Positions 1 to 8,805 of a stretch of 64,000 bases of DNA are shown piece by piece. The stretch comes from RUG369 sp050949645. GTDB taxonomy: Bacteria; Planctomycetota; Planctomycetia; Pirellulales; Thermoguttaceae. The notes below the pieces were generated by a model. The model did not search any database. It saw nothing but the letters and a program-made list of their open reading frames with translations, and had not been told where the DNA came from. How positions within the stretch are numbered: the stretch's first letter is position 1; the number at the start of each line of letters is the position of its first letter. The stretch spans positions 372,001 to 436,000 of the forward strand of contig JBMNGC010000001.1 of the NCBI GenBank assembly GCA_050949645.1, written 5' to 3'. Made by a program: the position numbers and the translations under genes.

Positions 1-2
1 CG

Positions 3-140
3 TCTCTGTTTCATTTGGACGTTTCCTTCTTCTTTCAATTGGATTCAGCCATCGAGCCACGTCTTTTGTCGCAAGCCCGCAAAGAGGCGAGCGCTTACGA
101 TTTCTTGTTGCGCGTTGAGCCACTGAAAAGGGCAAGTTAG
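3..140 (+). CDS. 3' end of an unidentified gene, possibly a GNAT/CelD-type acyltransferase (partial)
   Basis: An open frame runs in from the left edge and ends at TAG 138-140, giving 45 residues with codon use like the other genes here (GAG GCG AGC GCT TAC GAT). The other forward frames stop by about position 123. The tail contains YDFLLRVEPLKRA, which resembles the C-terminal 'YDFLrGdEpYKrrW' stretch of GNAT-type CelD/BcsL acyltransferases of planctomycetes, but the match is short and the terminal aromatic part is missing. The family call is therefore only a suggestion; that this is a genuine gene end is better supported. Confidence 0.4.
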   Translation, partial: SLFHLDVSFFFQLDSAIEPRLLSQARKEASAYDFLLRVEPLKRAS

Positions 141-499
141 GGGGGACAATATAATAGAGTCCCAAGCGCGTTCGGGTGTGTTATCCTCACGCGCTAAGTC
201 CGGGAACAATCGCAGGCCGCTTTACCGTCCTTTCCGTTAAGCGTTAAAATCAATGAGATTGAGCGCTTTGGAATATAGACGCTCTCCATCCGAAATCGGA
301 GCGATTACGCTTACGAGGGAGATATCGCCCTCGTCTGTATTTTACAAATTGGGCGTCGCATTTCTAGGAAATCTCTTGATTTTTTAGGTTTCTTTAAGTA
401 CATTGCCATGGTAGAACGGGTCGTCTTGATATTATATAAGATGAGTTGCTTAGGCCGTTTGGGGGAAAAGGGAAGACAAGGATTGAGAAAGACAAGACG
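141..499. other. Intergenic region before the LolA/thioredoxin/propeller gene
   Basis: No credible gene is seen. A TATAAT lies at 150-155 inside a weak GGGAC/GTCCC hairpin, directly after the preceding stop, and an AT-rich TATTATATAAG lies near 431-441. Neither has a convincing -35 partner, so no promoter is called. The minus-strand open frame overlapping this region runs into the gene at 500 and has poor codon use. Confidence 0.5.
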
Positions 500-3133
500 A
501 TGGGAATAAATAAGACGGGAAATCAGGCTAAGGCGACGACGAAGCTCAGCGCTTCGACGGCGCTCGCTGCGTTTCTTGTCGCGTTTCTTTTTTTTTCCTT
601 CGCTATTCTGACGCAATGCGAGCACGCCCCAGGCGATCTTGGCGACCATGTCGTTGTCGGAGAGAGAGAGAAGTTTGATCCCGAGACGACGCTGACTCCG
701 GAACGACTTCTCCGAGAGGCGACAAAAGCGTACGCTAACGCAAAATATTATTCTGACGAAGGCTACGTTGATCTCATCTACGAGCGCACTGATTCTGAAG
801 GCGGCGCTCCGATTCGCACCGCCTTGCAAATTCCCTGTTCGCTTTCCTTTGCCAAACCGAACTTCGTCCGCATGGAACTTGGTAAAGCGCTCTTGCGTTC
901 TGACGGTAAAACGATGCGCGCCGAAATCTTTGACGACGCGTTTTCCGGACAGATTATCGAGCGGCCTGCGCCCCTTATGCTCACCTCCGTTCGCGAATTC
1001 TATCCAGACTCAGAATTTGCCGCCGCCGCGAATCTTGGCGTTTCCCCTGACGCTTTCTGGACCTCTCCTCAGCTTATTCTCCTTTTTTCGCGTGATCCCT
1101 TCAAAACTCTTGCCCCCGTCGACGCTGAGTTACGACTCTTGGAGCCCGCCTATCTCAGCTTCGAAAATGAATCAGACTCCGAACCGATTCTATGCGATCG
1201 CCTCGAGATTGCAGCTAATTCAGGGGTTCGCGTTTACTGGTTTAACCATGCGACGCACGCGCTTGTTCGCTGTGAACTGCCTTCGGAACGCGTCATGGCG
1301 CCGGAGCCGGACGCGCGCGTTCTCGCTTCCCGCGTCGAGTTTCCACGGCAGAAAATACTGCAAACCTCGATCTCCGATCTTGACGAATTTGCCTTCGATG
1401 CGACAAGCGACGCGCCCGTCCGACGCGTCGAGCGCTTCATTGCGCCCGAGATTGCCGCGCTTAACCAGATCTTTCCACTCGACGCCGTTGAGTTTGACGA
1501 TCAAGACGCCGAACGTGACCCGCAGCAACATAGCGGCGACCGTGTTCTTTGCTTCTATCAGCGCGAAGATCCGGGAAGCGCGGCGACCCTTGAACGCCTT
1601 TCCGAGCTTGCGCGAGAATTTGACGACGTCCTCTTCTACGCCGTTGATCTGGAAAGCGACGAACTCAATCAGCAAAAAACAGCGCGTTCTCTCGATCCCG
1701 TCCTCCTAGACGCGCGACTCGATTCGGCGACTTTGATGCGCCTTGCGCCTGAGTTTCCGTCCCTTGTCTCCCCGTCGGTTGCGCTCCTCGACAGTTCCGG
1801 CGCCGTACTGCGCCTCGTTTTTGCGTCCCCAAACCTTGAAGGAATCCGTACGGCGCTCGTCGAACGTCGGCTTGGACGTGATCCGCGCGTTGCCGTTCGC
1901 AACGCGGCCGCAGAAAACGCCAGACGTTTCGAACGTTTTATGGAGATCGCGATTAACGCGGAGTTTTTCCGAACGACTTTCAGGGCCCCCGAGAGTGTCG
2001 ATTATCCTCCGCGACAAATGACCAAAACTCTTCGTTTGCTCGAGGTTTGGCGGTATGACGGACTCTTCGCGCCAGCGAATCCGCTTGCGGTTGCGGCGCC
2101 CTTAAATGATTCTGACGACGGCGAAAGCTGGGAAACGCCGACTTCGGAAGCGCGTACCAGCGTGCTCGACGACCTGCTGGTCGTTCCCTGCGACGGCAAC
2201 GCTCTCGCGCTCTTCTCGCCGCGCGGCAAGCTTTTGCGTAAAACGACGCCCATAGCCGCCGCGGACGAGCCGATTGAATTTGTTCGTTGCGCTGAGTTCG
2301 GCCCAGATCGGCGATTCTTCGTTGCCTCTGCGGCGGGAACCGCTCGGAAATTGCACCGTTTTGACGAGGATTTCAACGATCTGGGGTCCCTTAACGTCGA
2401 ATTCATATCAGGTTTGCGGGTCGGCGACGCACAACTTGCGGACGCGACCAACAACGGGGTTCCGGAGCTTTTTCTTTCGGTTATTGCCGCTCCCGACGCG
2501 GCGCCTGGGACCGTCAACTCGATTTATGCGATCGATATGGAGAGTCGCCGTGTTTTGTGGCAGAACGACGAGATTGTTGCGCCGACGAGAGTAGCCGTCG
2601 ACTCAGGTTTTGCGGACGACGGACGCGCGCCCGCATGTTGGACCCTCGACTTCTCGCAAGCCAAACAGGGCGGCGTTTCCGCGTTTGACGCGGCGACGGG
2701 TGAACGAAGAGCATTTTCCGGCGTCAAAGAAGGAGAGACGCTGCGCGAGCTTGTCGCCGCTCGTTCCGCCGACGGCGCGACGCAACTCGCAGCGCTAGGG
2801 TTTGACGACGCGCAGGACGTAGCCTATCTCTCTGGGTATGACGGAGAGGGTAACGAGTTATGGCGCAACGTTGTGCCGACCGTTCCTGAAGACGGGGCGC
2901 TGGAACGACTCAAGCCCGGCGACGTCGACGGCGACGGCGTCGACGAGTGGATTCTTGCGTCACGCGACGGAGTCGTTCGTTTTTATAATTCCATTGGCGT
3001 CGAATACGACGTCTTTCAATATGGCTCTGAAATTACCGGCGTCTGCCTCGCGCGGTGGAATAAAAGATCGTATCTGATCGTAACGGAGCCCTCAAGGGTC
3101 TCCGCATGGCGCGTCGATCGGATAAGGAGATAG
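500..3133 (+). CDS. Secreted/anchored protein: LolA-like, redox-dead thioredoxin-like and FG-GAP propeller domains
   Basis: About 877 residues. The ATG at 500 is preferred over the in-frame ATG at 446 because it puts a single hydrophobic segment (residues ~18-40, ALAAFLVAFLFFSFAIL) at a normal signal-anchor distance. Residues ~50-280 resemble the outer-membrane-lipoprotein carrier (LolA/DUF2092-like) beta fold common in planctomycetes. Residues ~345-460 read as a thioredoxin-like domain (VLCFYQRED...), but the place of the CXXC is taken by RED-PGS, so no disulfide chemistry is expected. Residues ~520-877 form repeats of a beta-propeller, with an FG-GAP/VCBS calcium-loop motif (DVDGDGVDEW) near residue 807. 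It is followed after 10 bp by the next secreted gene and is probably cotranscribed with it. Substrate unknown; a periplasmic or surface role is inferred. Confidence 0.72.
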   Translation: MGINKTGNQAKATTKLSASTALAAFLVAFLFFSFAILTQCEHAPGDLGDHVVVGEREKFDPETTLTPERLLREATKAYANAKYYSDEGYVDLIYERTDSEGGAPIRTALQIPCSLSFAKPNFVRMELGKALLRSDGKTMRAEIFDDAFSGQIIERPAPLMLTSVREFYPDSEFAAAANLGVSPDAFWTSPQLILLFSRDPFKTLAPVDAELRLLEPAYLSFENESDSEPILCDRLEIAANSGVRVYWFNHATHALVRCELPSERVMAPEPDARVLASRVEFPRQKILQTSISDLDEFAFDATSDAPVRRVERFIAPEIAALNQIFPLDAVEFDDQDAERDPQQHSGDRVLCFYQREDPGSAATLERLSELAREFDDVLFYAVDLESDELNQQKTARSLDPVLLDARLDSATLMRLAPEFPSLVSPSVALLDSSGAVLRLVFASPNLEGIRTALVERRLGRDPRVAVRNAAAENARRFERFMEIAINAEFFRTTFRAPESVDYPPRQMTKTLRLLEVWRYDGLFAPANPLAVAAPLNDSDDGESWETPTSEARTSVLDDLLVVPCDGNALALFSPRGKLLRKTTPIAAADEPIEFVRCAEFGPDRRFFVASAAGTARKLHRFDEDFNDLGSLNVEFISGLRVGDAQLADATNNGVPELFLSVIAAPDAAPGTVNSIYAIDMESRRVLWQNDEIVAPTRVAVDSGFADDGRAPACWTLDFSQAKQGGVSAFDAATGERRAFSGVKEGETLRELVAARSADGATQLAALGFDDAQDVAYLSGYDGEGNELWRNVVPTVPEDGALERLKPGDVDGDGVDEWILASRDGVVRFYNSIGVEYDVFQYGSEITGVCLARWNKRSYLIVTEPSRVSAWRVDRIRR

Positions 3134-3143
3134 TGAGAATGTC

Positions 3144-4637
3144 ATGACGAATTGTAGGAAAGCAAACGCGCTTCTGTCCACGCTCTTCATCTCAGCGATG
3201 GCGCTTACGAGCGGCGCACTCGCGCACGCTCAGCTTGCGTCTGAGGTCGTTGGAACGCCCGAAATCGGGGGCGTCGCGTCGGAGCCTTCGCTGAATCCCG
3301 ATTCAGCGACCGAACGGCCGACGCAGTTTGCGCTCACGCGTTCGGGCGCCGTCTGGGAGGGGAAGGTTGTCGATAATGGCGATTCGTATACGATCGAACT
3401 ACCCGCCGGCGGCTCCTTGACCGCGACTCGACTCGACGTTCTCTATATTGGTTCGTCGCGACAGGACGTTTTCGCATACAAGGTTAAAACAACACGTCTG
3501 GAGGACGTCAATGAGCTCATCAAACTCGCCGACTGGGCTGGACGTCGTCAGATGGCGCCCGAAGCGATTAAGCTCCTTGGCGAACGACTTGAGATCGTCG
3601 TTGACGAGGCAGAACGCCACGCTCTTCAAAGAAAGCTCGACGAACTCGTTGTCGCTGAAGAATTTCGGGCAAAAGCCGCTCGCGCCATCGCTGAGCGCAA
3701 CGAAAAAACGGCCGTCTCCGAGTCGCCCGCCACGACGGGCGCCGCAGATGAATCCGCCGATCTGAGCGAGGACGCCAAACTCGACCTCTGGGGACGTTCG
3801 CTTCCACCCGCGACCCTTGAGAGGTTCGGACGCGTTGCGCTTCCCATCTTGCAGAAACGTTGCGCGACTTCTGGATGCCATTCCTCCGACACGCCAGGCG
3901 CGCGATACGTTGTTCGAGATAAAGCCTTCGGAGCAGCTCAGCGATTAGCGCTCCTCTACACGTTGAGGGACACGATAGCGTACATCGACTTTGAAGATAC
4001 TGAATCGAGCCCAATTCTGGCGCATCCGACCGTAACGAATTATCGTGGCGAGCGGGTCTACCCATTCGGCTCCGATCGTTATTCAGCGCGTGATTGCGCC
4101 AATTTTGTGGAATGGCTCAACGGCCTCGGAGGAGAGCGCGCGCTCGCTGAATCCGCGAGGAAAATTAGAAATCAACGCGACAACGAACCGTCCTTGCGAC
4201 CAGACTCCGCGTCGCGATACGACGTTGCCGACGCCGCGAACGCGCAAGGCGCCGTCAGCCCTGAGAACGCGCGTTTCACGACTGATTCCAACGAATCCTT
4301 CGCCGGGCTCTTCGACGACTCGTCCACCGAGACGCAGCCGAACGCGCAGAGCGCTTCCAATGCGAATGAACACATATTCCAGCAGGGAATTTCTCAAGAT
4401 TCCATGCAGTTCATTCCCAATCCGCTTGACGACGTTAACTCGACTGAATCGACTCTTGCGCGCGTCGGTTTGGCGCCCCGAAAAACTTACCGCGACGAAT
4501 ATGATCCCGCGATCTTCAACGATCGCTATCACGTCGCCAAGCCCGCGTCCGTTTCGCCGCCCGCTGGTCCGGCGCCCGCCGATCCCGCCGCGCCTGTCGA
4601 CGTAACTGCCCCCGAAGGACGCGCCGCAATTTTTTGA
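3144..4637 (+). CDS. Secreted protein with planctomycete cytochrome-c-like CX4CH domain
   Basis: 497 residues with an N-terminal signal peptide (hydrophobic ~10-25, then ALAHAQ). The start is set by AAGGAGA at 3124-3130. Residues ~45-120 are beta-rich, residues ~120-190 are charged and helical, and residues ~225-335 contain a haem-binding-like element: C240-ATSG-C245-H246. The two cysteines are four residues apart rather than two. Such CX4CH signatures occur in planctomycete 'cytochrome-like' domains (PSCyt type), where haem attachment is unproven. The C-terminal ~150 residues are low-complexity, Asn/Ser/Pro/Ala-rich and end in a Pro-Ala tail, suggesting a flexible exported segment. It lies between two other exported proteins, suggesting a shared envelope assembly. 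Function is not known. Confidence 0.65.
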   Translation: MTNCRKANALLSTLFISAMALTSGALAHAQLASEVVGTPEIGGVASEPSLNPDSATERPTQFALTRSGAVWEGKVVDNGDSYTIELPAGGSLTATRLDVLYIGSSRQDVFAYKVKTTRLEDVNELIKLADWAGRRQMAPEAIKLLGERLEIVVDEAERHALQRKLDELVVAEEFRAKAARAIAERNEKTAVSESPATTGAADESADLSEDAKLDLWGRSLPPATLERFGRVALPILQKRCATSGCHSSDTPGARYVVRDKAFGAAQRLALLYTLRDTIAYIDFEDTESSPILAHPTVTNYRGERVYPFGSDRYSARDCANFVEWLNGLGGERALAESARKIRNQRDNEPSLRPDSASRYDVADAANAQGAVSPENARFTTDSNESFAGLFDDSSTETQPNAQSASNANEHIFQQGISQDSMQFIPNPLDDVNSTESTLARVGLAPRKTYRDEYDPAIFNDRYHVAKPASVSPPAGPAPADPAAPVDVTAPEGRAAIF

Positions 4638-4723
4638 GACCAGCGTTCCATGGTCGTTCACTCTGATCGTCCCATTTGAATTGGCGACTCTCATCGGTCG
4701 CTTTTGAAGTTGAGGAATCTACG

Positions 4724-7700
4724 ATGCGTAAAACATCCAAGCCCCGTCGATTACTTCGCGTCCTTGCCGTCGCGTTTCTGACGACGCTCGTCTGCGCGTC
4801 CGGCGTTCACGCGCAGCCACCGCCCGGCGTCCTTGCGAGTCGGATTCGAGGCGAAGCGAAGCAGGTTCCTTCCGGGCGTTATTACGCGGGGGTCGCTTAC
4901 ATTCAAGCGGGACAATACGCTAACGCAGTTCGTTTCTATAACACCGAGCTCAAAAACGCTACAAAGATCGGAACCAGTCTTTGGATCGACTCCATCTGCT
5001 ATTACGCGATGCTCGGGGAGACCTACTATCAGTCGGGGAACTTCGACGAAGCTCTCAGGCATTTCAACTCGGGGCTTACGATTGCGATGGCGTACCCGAA
5101 CTGGCTGTCGCAAGTTACGTACACCAGCGGCGTATCGGGTCGTGTCAAAGGCGCGACGCCGTGGGGCGTGTCGCGACGAAATTCTCCACTTGGCGTCTTT
5201 CCAAATAAAGCGACGATTGTTGTCGGGGAAGGAGAGTCTGAGGCTTCTCGGCAACTTGGAATCACGATGGAACAGCATGCGATGAGCATCGATCCGATCG
5301 AAATTCTGCGTTGCATTGCGCTTTCGATTCGTCGCCGTATCGACATTATTGGTCCCCTTGCGCCCTACGATCCAATGAGCGCGGAGATCCTCGACACGTT
5401 TAGAACGCGCGCGGTTGCTCCAAACCACTGGTCCGTCGTTTTTCTCGACGTGATATGGGGACTTGCGCTTGAACAATCGGACAAGACTTCTTCCGCCGTC
5501 AAGACGTTCAACGATTCGCTTATGGCGATGGGTCAGTTCGATCACACGCTCACGGGCGTCGCGCTCCTTGAACTCGGTCATATCTTCCTCAAGAGTAATA
5601 AGATACGCGAAGCGGCGGAATGTTATTACGAAGCGTCGCTGTCGGCGTTCCAATACGGCGATCTTTTGCTTCTCGAAGAGGCGCTGCGCGATTACTCCAA
5701 CTGTGCTAAAGCGTTGCGCGGCGGCGCCGCTGATCCCGCTCTTGCCGGCGCGTATCGCTGGGCGAAATCGCAGCGAGGACTTACCGTCATGCAGGTTTCG
5801 CTGGGGCTTGAACTCGTTGAGGACATGATTTACTCGGGCAAAATCCCACAGGCAAAGAGTGGACTCGCCGCGCTCGATACGACGATGCGCGGCGAAATTC
5901 GTCGCTCATGCCATGCCGACCGCTGGAATTACCTCAACGCGCTTCTTAACTATGCGACGGGGAATATGAACAAAGGAGACGAGGCGCTCGCTCTTGTCGT
6001 CGAAGGAGCGAAGGTTCATTCGACATGGGCGCGCCAACTCCGGAAGCTCGACGCAATCGTGCAACATGGACTTACTGCGACGGGCGCGCTTACCCCACGC
6101 AACGCCGCCGACCTGTATGAATATCTGCTGCGCGAGCCGACAGTCGTCGACTGGGCTGTCAACCCGACGGATTCCCTGTCAATTCAGATGATTGCGCCAA
6201 TCGGCGCGTATGAACGTCATTTCAGACTGCTCATCGATCGAGATCTGAAAGATAAGGCGTTCGAAGTTTCGGAACGGATTCGTCGCGAACGCTTTTTCTC
6301 CACGCAGACCTACGGAGGGCGCCTCGTTTCGTTACGCTACATCATGACGGCGGAAAACGCCGTTACGACCGCGTCGATGCGCGCCGCTCGCGAAAGCCTG
6401 ACGGTTGAATATCCTGATTTTGGCGACTCCCTCAAGGCGACGAGCGAGATAATGCAACGCCTCAACGCGCTTCCAACGGTTCCGAATAATCGCGATGACG
6501 CCAAGACGCAGGAGGCTCTTTTTGCCGAGCTCATGAAGGTCGCCGCCAGGCAGGAAGCGCTCCTGCGTTTCATCGCGGCGGGGCGTGTCCGCATCCCGTA
6601 CGTTTTCCCGCCCGTCTATACGGTCGAAGAGGTTCAAAAGCGTATGCCGCTCGATACGGCGATCCTTTCGTTCATCGACGCTGAAGGGGATCTTTACGGG
6701 TTCATGATAGGTAAGGAAAACCTCGACGCATGGCGGGTTGGTCCTACGGATGCGGTTGGAGCCGCCGTTTCAATCTTCCTCAAGACAATCGGAAACGCGG
6801 ACGGGAGTCGTGTTGTCGAAGCCGAGCAACTCAACGACGACAGCTGGAAGGTCCAAGGATCGAGGCTCCGTGAGATCGTTCTTGGCGCCACCGACGTCGA
6901 GGCGGATCGATTTAATATCGTCTTTTCCAAGCTCGTCGTCGTTCCGGACGCCACGATTTGGTATCTGCCTTTTGAGGCGCTCTGTCTCCCGAAATCCGCA
7001 TCCTCTGCCACCGACGACGAACTCAACGATTCCGATGCGACGAACGAGTTTGAGACTACTCGACCCGACGACGAATCTGAATCTGAGCCTGGCGCGATCG
7101 AAATACAAACCCAGGAAGAACGCAACGCGGCAGAAGCTGCTGCGCGGGAAGACCAGTACGACGACCTTGACGTCGGATATTACTACGACGATGACGACGA
7201 GGAACCTGACGTTCGCGATAGCGTTGGATCCCTCCCCGAAAAAGAGGATTCCGACGAGCTCGACGGAACCTCCGACTTCGAAGCGCTCGACGAGGCGGAA
7301 GACTTCGACGCGCCGGTCGGCGACGCGGACGACGCTGAACCGACAAAACGCTTGAGCAAAAAGGCGCGCGAAAGAGCCGCGCTTGAGGCGTACGCAGATT
7401 CTGTTATGCCGATGATAGCCGCTCCCGACTTTACGATCCGGTATTCCGCGACCGTATCCCTTGCGCTCCCGAACGCGATCGGACGCAACGCGTTTGTCGA
7501 AACGACGCTTATTGCCGGCGCTACTTTTCCGAGGGAATCTGTTGAGCTAGTCGACAACGCCGTTACACGGTTCTCCGCCGCCGTTCCGAGGACGGAGACG
7601 GCTCGCGCCAAAGATATGTACGCCATCCCAGGAAGTCTGTACTCTTCGCGACTTCGTCGTCTTGTCGTTTGGGAAGAGGTTATTGCCGACACGTGGAACT

Positions 7701-8569
7701 GGAGCCCCCTTGTTCTCGGTTCTAGATCGCGAATTGGCAACACCGTCTCAGCCTGGATTGAAGCTCCTTGGGGCGCTCCAAGATTGCTCGTCATGCCCGC
7801 GTTGCGCACCCCTGCGGAAAATGCGCTTAAAAACGGCGGGATGGGGAATGAAATTGCGCTCGCGGTTCTCGCGATGCAAGCAAGCGGCGGCGATACAATG
7901 CTTCTGAGTCGATGGCGAACAGGCGGTCGCTCCGCTTACGACTTGTCTCAAAGCTTCGTTGAGAATTACGAGAAGTCGCCCGCGGCTAACGCGTGGAAGG
8001 ACGCCGTCAACGCGCTTAGGACTCGCGACGTCGTCGTCGACGAAGAGCCGCGACTTAAAAAACTTGGCCGCTCAGAATCGATCCCCAAATACAGCGCGCC
8101 CTTCTGGTGGGCGGGCTATATACTCGTTGACTCCGGCGAACGCGTCGATGAGGAGCAGCTTGAAGAGTTTGATGAAGACGCTGAAAGGAAAGCAGAAGAA
8201 GAGAACGCTTTGCTTCACGACGACAATGCTCAGCAGCAAGGTGAGCTTGAGGATATTGATTTCGGCGACGGTGGCGAAGGCTACGAAGATGAGGAAGATC
8301 ATCCCGTTTTTGTTACCCCCAGAGACGAATCAGAGTTGCCCTTCAGCGCTGGTCCGAGACCTATAACAGACGAAGAGCTTGCCGCACGCGATGAAGAAGG
8401 AGACGACTTTTTCGCGCCAAGAGACGATCCGGAGGAAATTACCGTCGACGAACCTGAGCCCCAACCGCAAGCGGAAGAAGAAGCGGAGGAGGAAACCGAA
8501 CCTCAATCGGACTCGAACGACGGTAACCAATCGGCTGGGCGTCTGACTATTAAGGGGAAAGGCAGATAG
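4724..8569 (+). CDS. Secreted TPR protein with degenerate CHAT (caspase-like) domain and acidic tail
   Basis: 1281 residues. The ATG at 4724, preceded by GAGGAAT, starts a clear signal peptide (RRLLRVLAVAFLTTLVCA...HAQ); the upstream TTG extension is rejected. Residues ~30-480 are helical TPR-type repeats (e.g. YYAMLGETYYQSGNFDEALR). From ~625 the order of a CHAT domain can be followed: LSFIDAEGDLYGF, WYLPFEALCLP, IRYSATVSLAL, and then the terminal block GGDTMLLSRWRTGGRSA. The catalytic Cys block (normally LSACET) reads MPALRT, and no His-Gly element occurs where ATHG should be, so the protease dyad is absent. A ~125-residue Asp/Glu-rich insert (~760-885) interrupts the domain, and the last ~145 residues are again strongly acidic. 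Third gene of the exported trio. Probably a scaffold rather than a peptidase. Confidence 0.72.
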   Translation: MRKTSKPRRLLRVLAVAFLTTLVCASGVHAQPPPGVLASRIRGEAKQVPSGRYYAGVAYIQAGQYANAVRFYNTELKNATKIGTSLWIDSICYYAMLGETYYQSGNFDEALRHFNSGLTIAMAYPNWLSQVTYTSGVSGRVKGATPWGVSRRNSPLGVFPNKATIVVGEGESEASRQLGITMEQHAMSIDPIEILRCIALSIRRRIDIIGPLAPYDPMSAEILDTFRTRAVAPNHWSVVFLDVIWGLALEQSDKTSSAVKTFNDSLMAMGQFDHTLTGVALLELGHIFLKSNKIREAAECYYEASLSAFQYGDLLLLEEALRDYSNCAKALRGGAADPALAGAYRWAKSQRGLTVMQVSLGLELVEDMIYSGKIPQAKSGLAALDTTMRGEIRRSCHADRWNYLNALLNYATGNMNKGDEALALVVEGAKVHSTWARQLRKLDAIVQHGLTATGALTPRNAADLYEYLLREPTVVDWAVNPTDSLSIQMIAPIGAYERHFRLLIDRDLKDKAFEVSERIRRERFFSTQTYGGRLVSLRYIMTAENAVTTASMRAARESLTVEYPDFGDSLKATSEIMQRLNALPTVPNNRDDAKTQEALFAELMKVAARQEALLRFIAAGRVRIPYVFPPVYTVEEVQKRMPLDTAILSFIDAEGDLYGFMIGKENLDAWRVGPTDAVGAAVSIFLKTIGNADGSRVVEAEQLNDDSWKVQGSRLREIVLGATDVEADRFNIVFSKLVVVPDATIWYLPFEALCLPKSASSATDDELNDSDATNEFETTRPDDESESEPGAIEIQTQEERNAAEAAAREDQYDDLDVGYYYDDDDEEPDVRDSVGSLPEKEDSDELDGTSDFEALDEAEDFDAPVGDADDAEPTKRLSKKARERAALEAYADSVMPMIAAPDFTIRYSATVSLALPNAIGRNAFVETTLIAGATFPRESVELVDNAVTRFSAAVPRTETARAKDMYAIPGSLYSSRLRRLVVWEEVIADTWNWSPLVLGSRSRIGNTVSAWIEAPWGAPRLLVMPALRTPAENALKNGGMGNEIALAVLAMQASGGDTMLLSRWRTGGRSAYDLSQSFVENYEKSPAANAWKDAVNALRTRDVVVDEEPRLKKLGRSESIPKYSAPFWWAGYILVDSGERVDEEQLEEFDEDAERKAEEENALLHDDNAQQQGELEDIDFGDGGEGYEDEEDHPVFVTPRDESELPFSAGPRPITDEELAARDEEGDDFFAPRDDPEEITVDEPEPQPQAEEEAEEETEPQSDSNDGNQSAGRLTIKGKGR

Positions 8570-8597
8570 TCTTCGTTGGATGCGAGAGCATGAATCG

Positions 8598-8654
8598 CCG
8601 AAAGAAAATGATCGAAGAAGGTTTTTCTATCCTTTTTCGGTCGTTTTCTTTCCG
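8598..8654 (+). terminator. Imperfect long hairpin after the TPR-CHAT gene
   Basis: CCGAAAGAAAATGATCGAA (8598-8616) can fold against the TTCGG...CTTTCCGG side (8636-8654) with a few mismatches, enclosing GGTTTTTC. It lies just downstream of the stop at 8569 and just before the Hsp70 promoter, as expected of a terminator, but the stem is imperfect and T-runs lie inside rather than after it. Confidence 0.35.
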
Positions 8655-8659
8655 GTTTG

Positions 8660-8688
8660 TTGACTATAGAAGTACATAACGTTAGTAT
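8660..8688 (+). promoter_or_regulatory. Sigma70-type promoter of the Hsp70-like gene
   Basis: TTGACT (8660-8665), a 17-bp spacer and TAGTAT (8683-8688) lie about 115 bp upstream of the Hsp70-like start, in the gap after a convincing gene end. Spacing and sequence are near consensus. No CIRCE-type inverted repeat (HrcA) is visible here, so classical heat-shock control of that type is not indicated. Confidence 0.5.
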
Positions 8689-8805
8689 ATATCGTCAGGC
8701 GGACCCTTTGGCGTCGCGATATGACGTTGGCTCCGTAGGCGTTTTGGGCGCCGCGCACAGCGGCGCCGTCATGCTATTCAGACACATGAGCACTGCGAGT
8801 TTGAT

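Noticed and set aside
8570..8805. CIRCE element expected before a heat-shock gene
   Set aside because: No TTAGCACTC-N9-GAGTGCTAA-like repeat could be found; only a sigma70-type promoter is visible.
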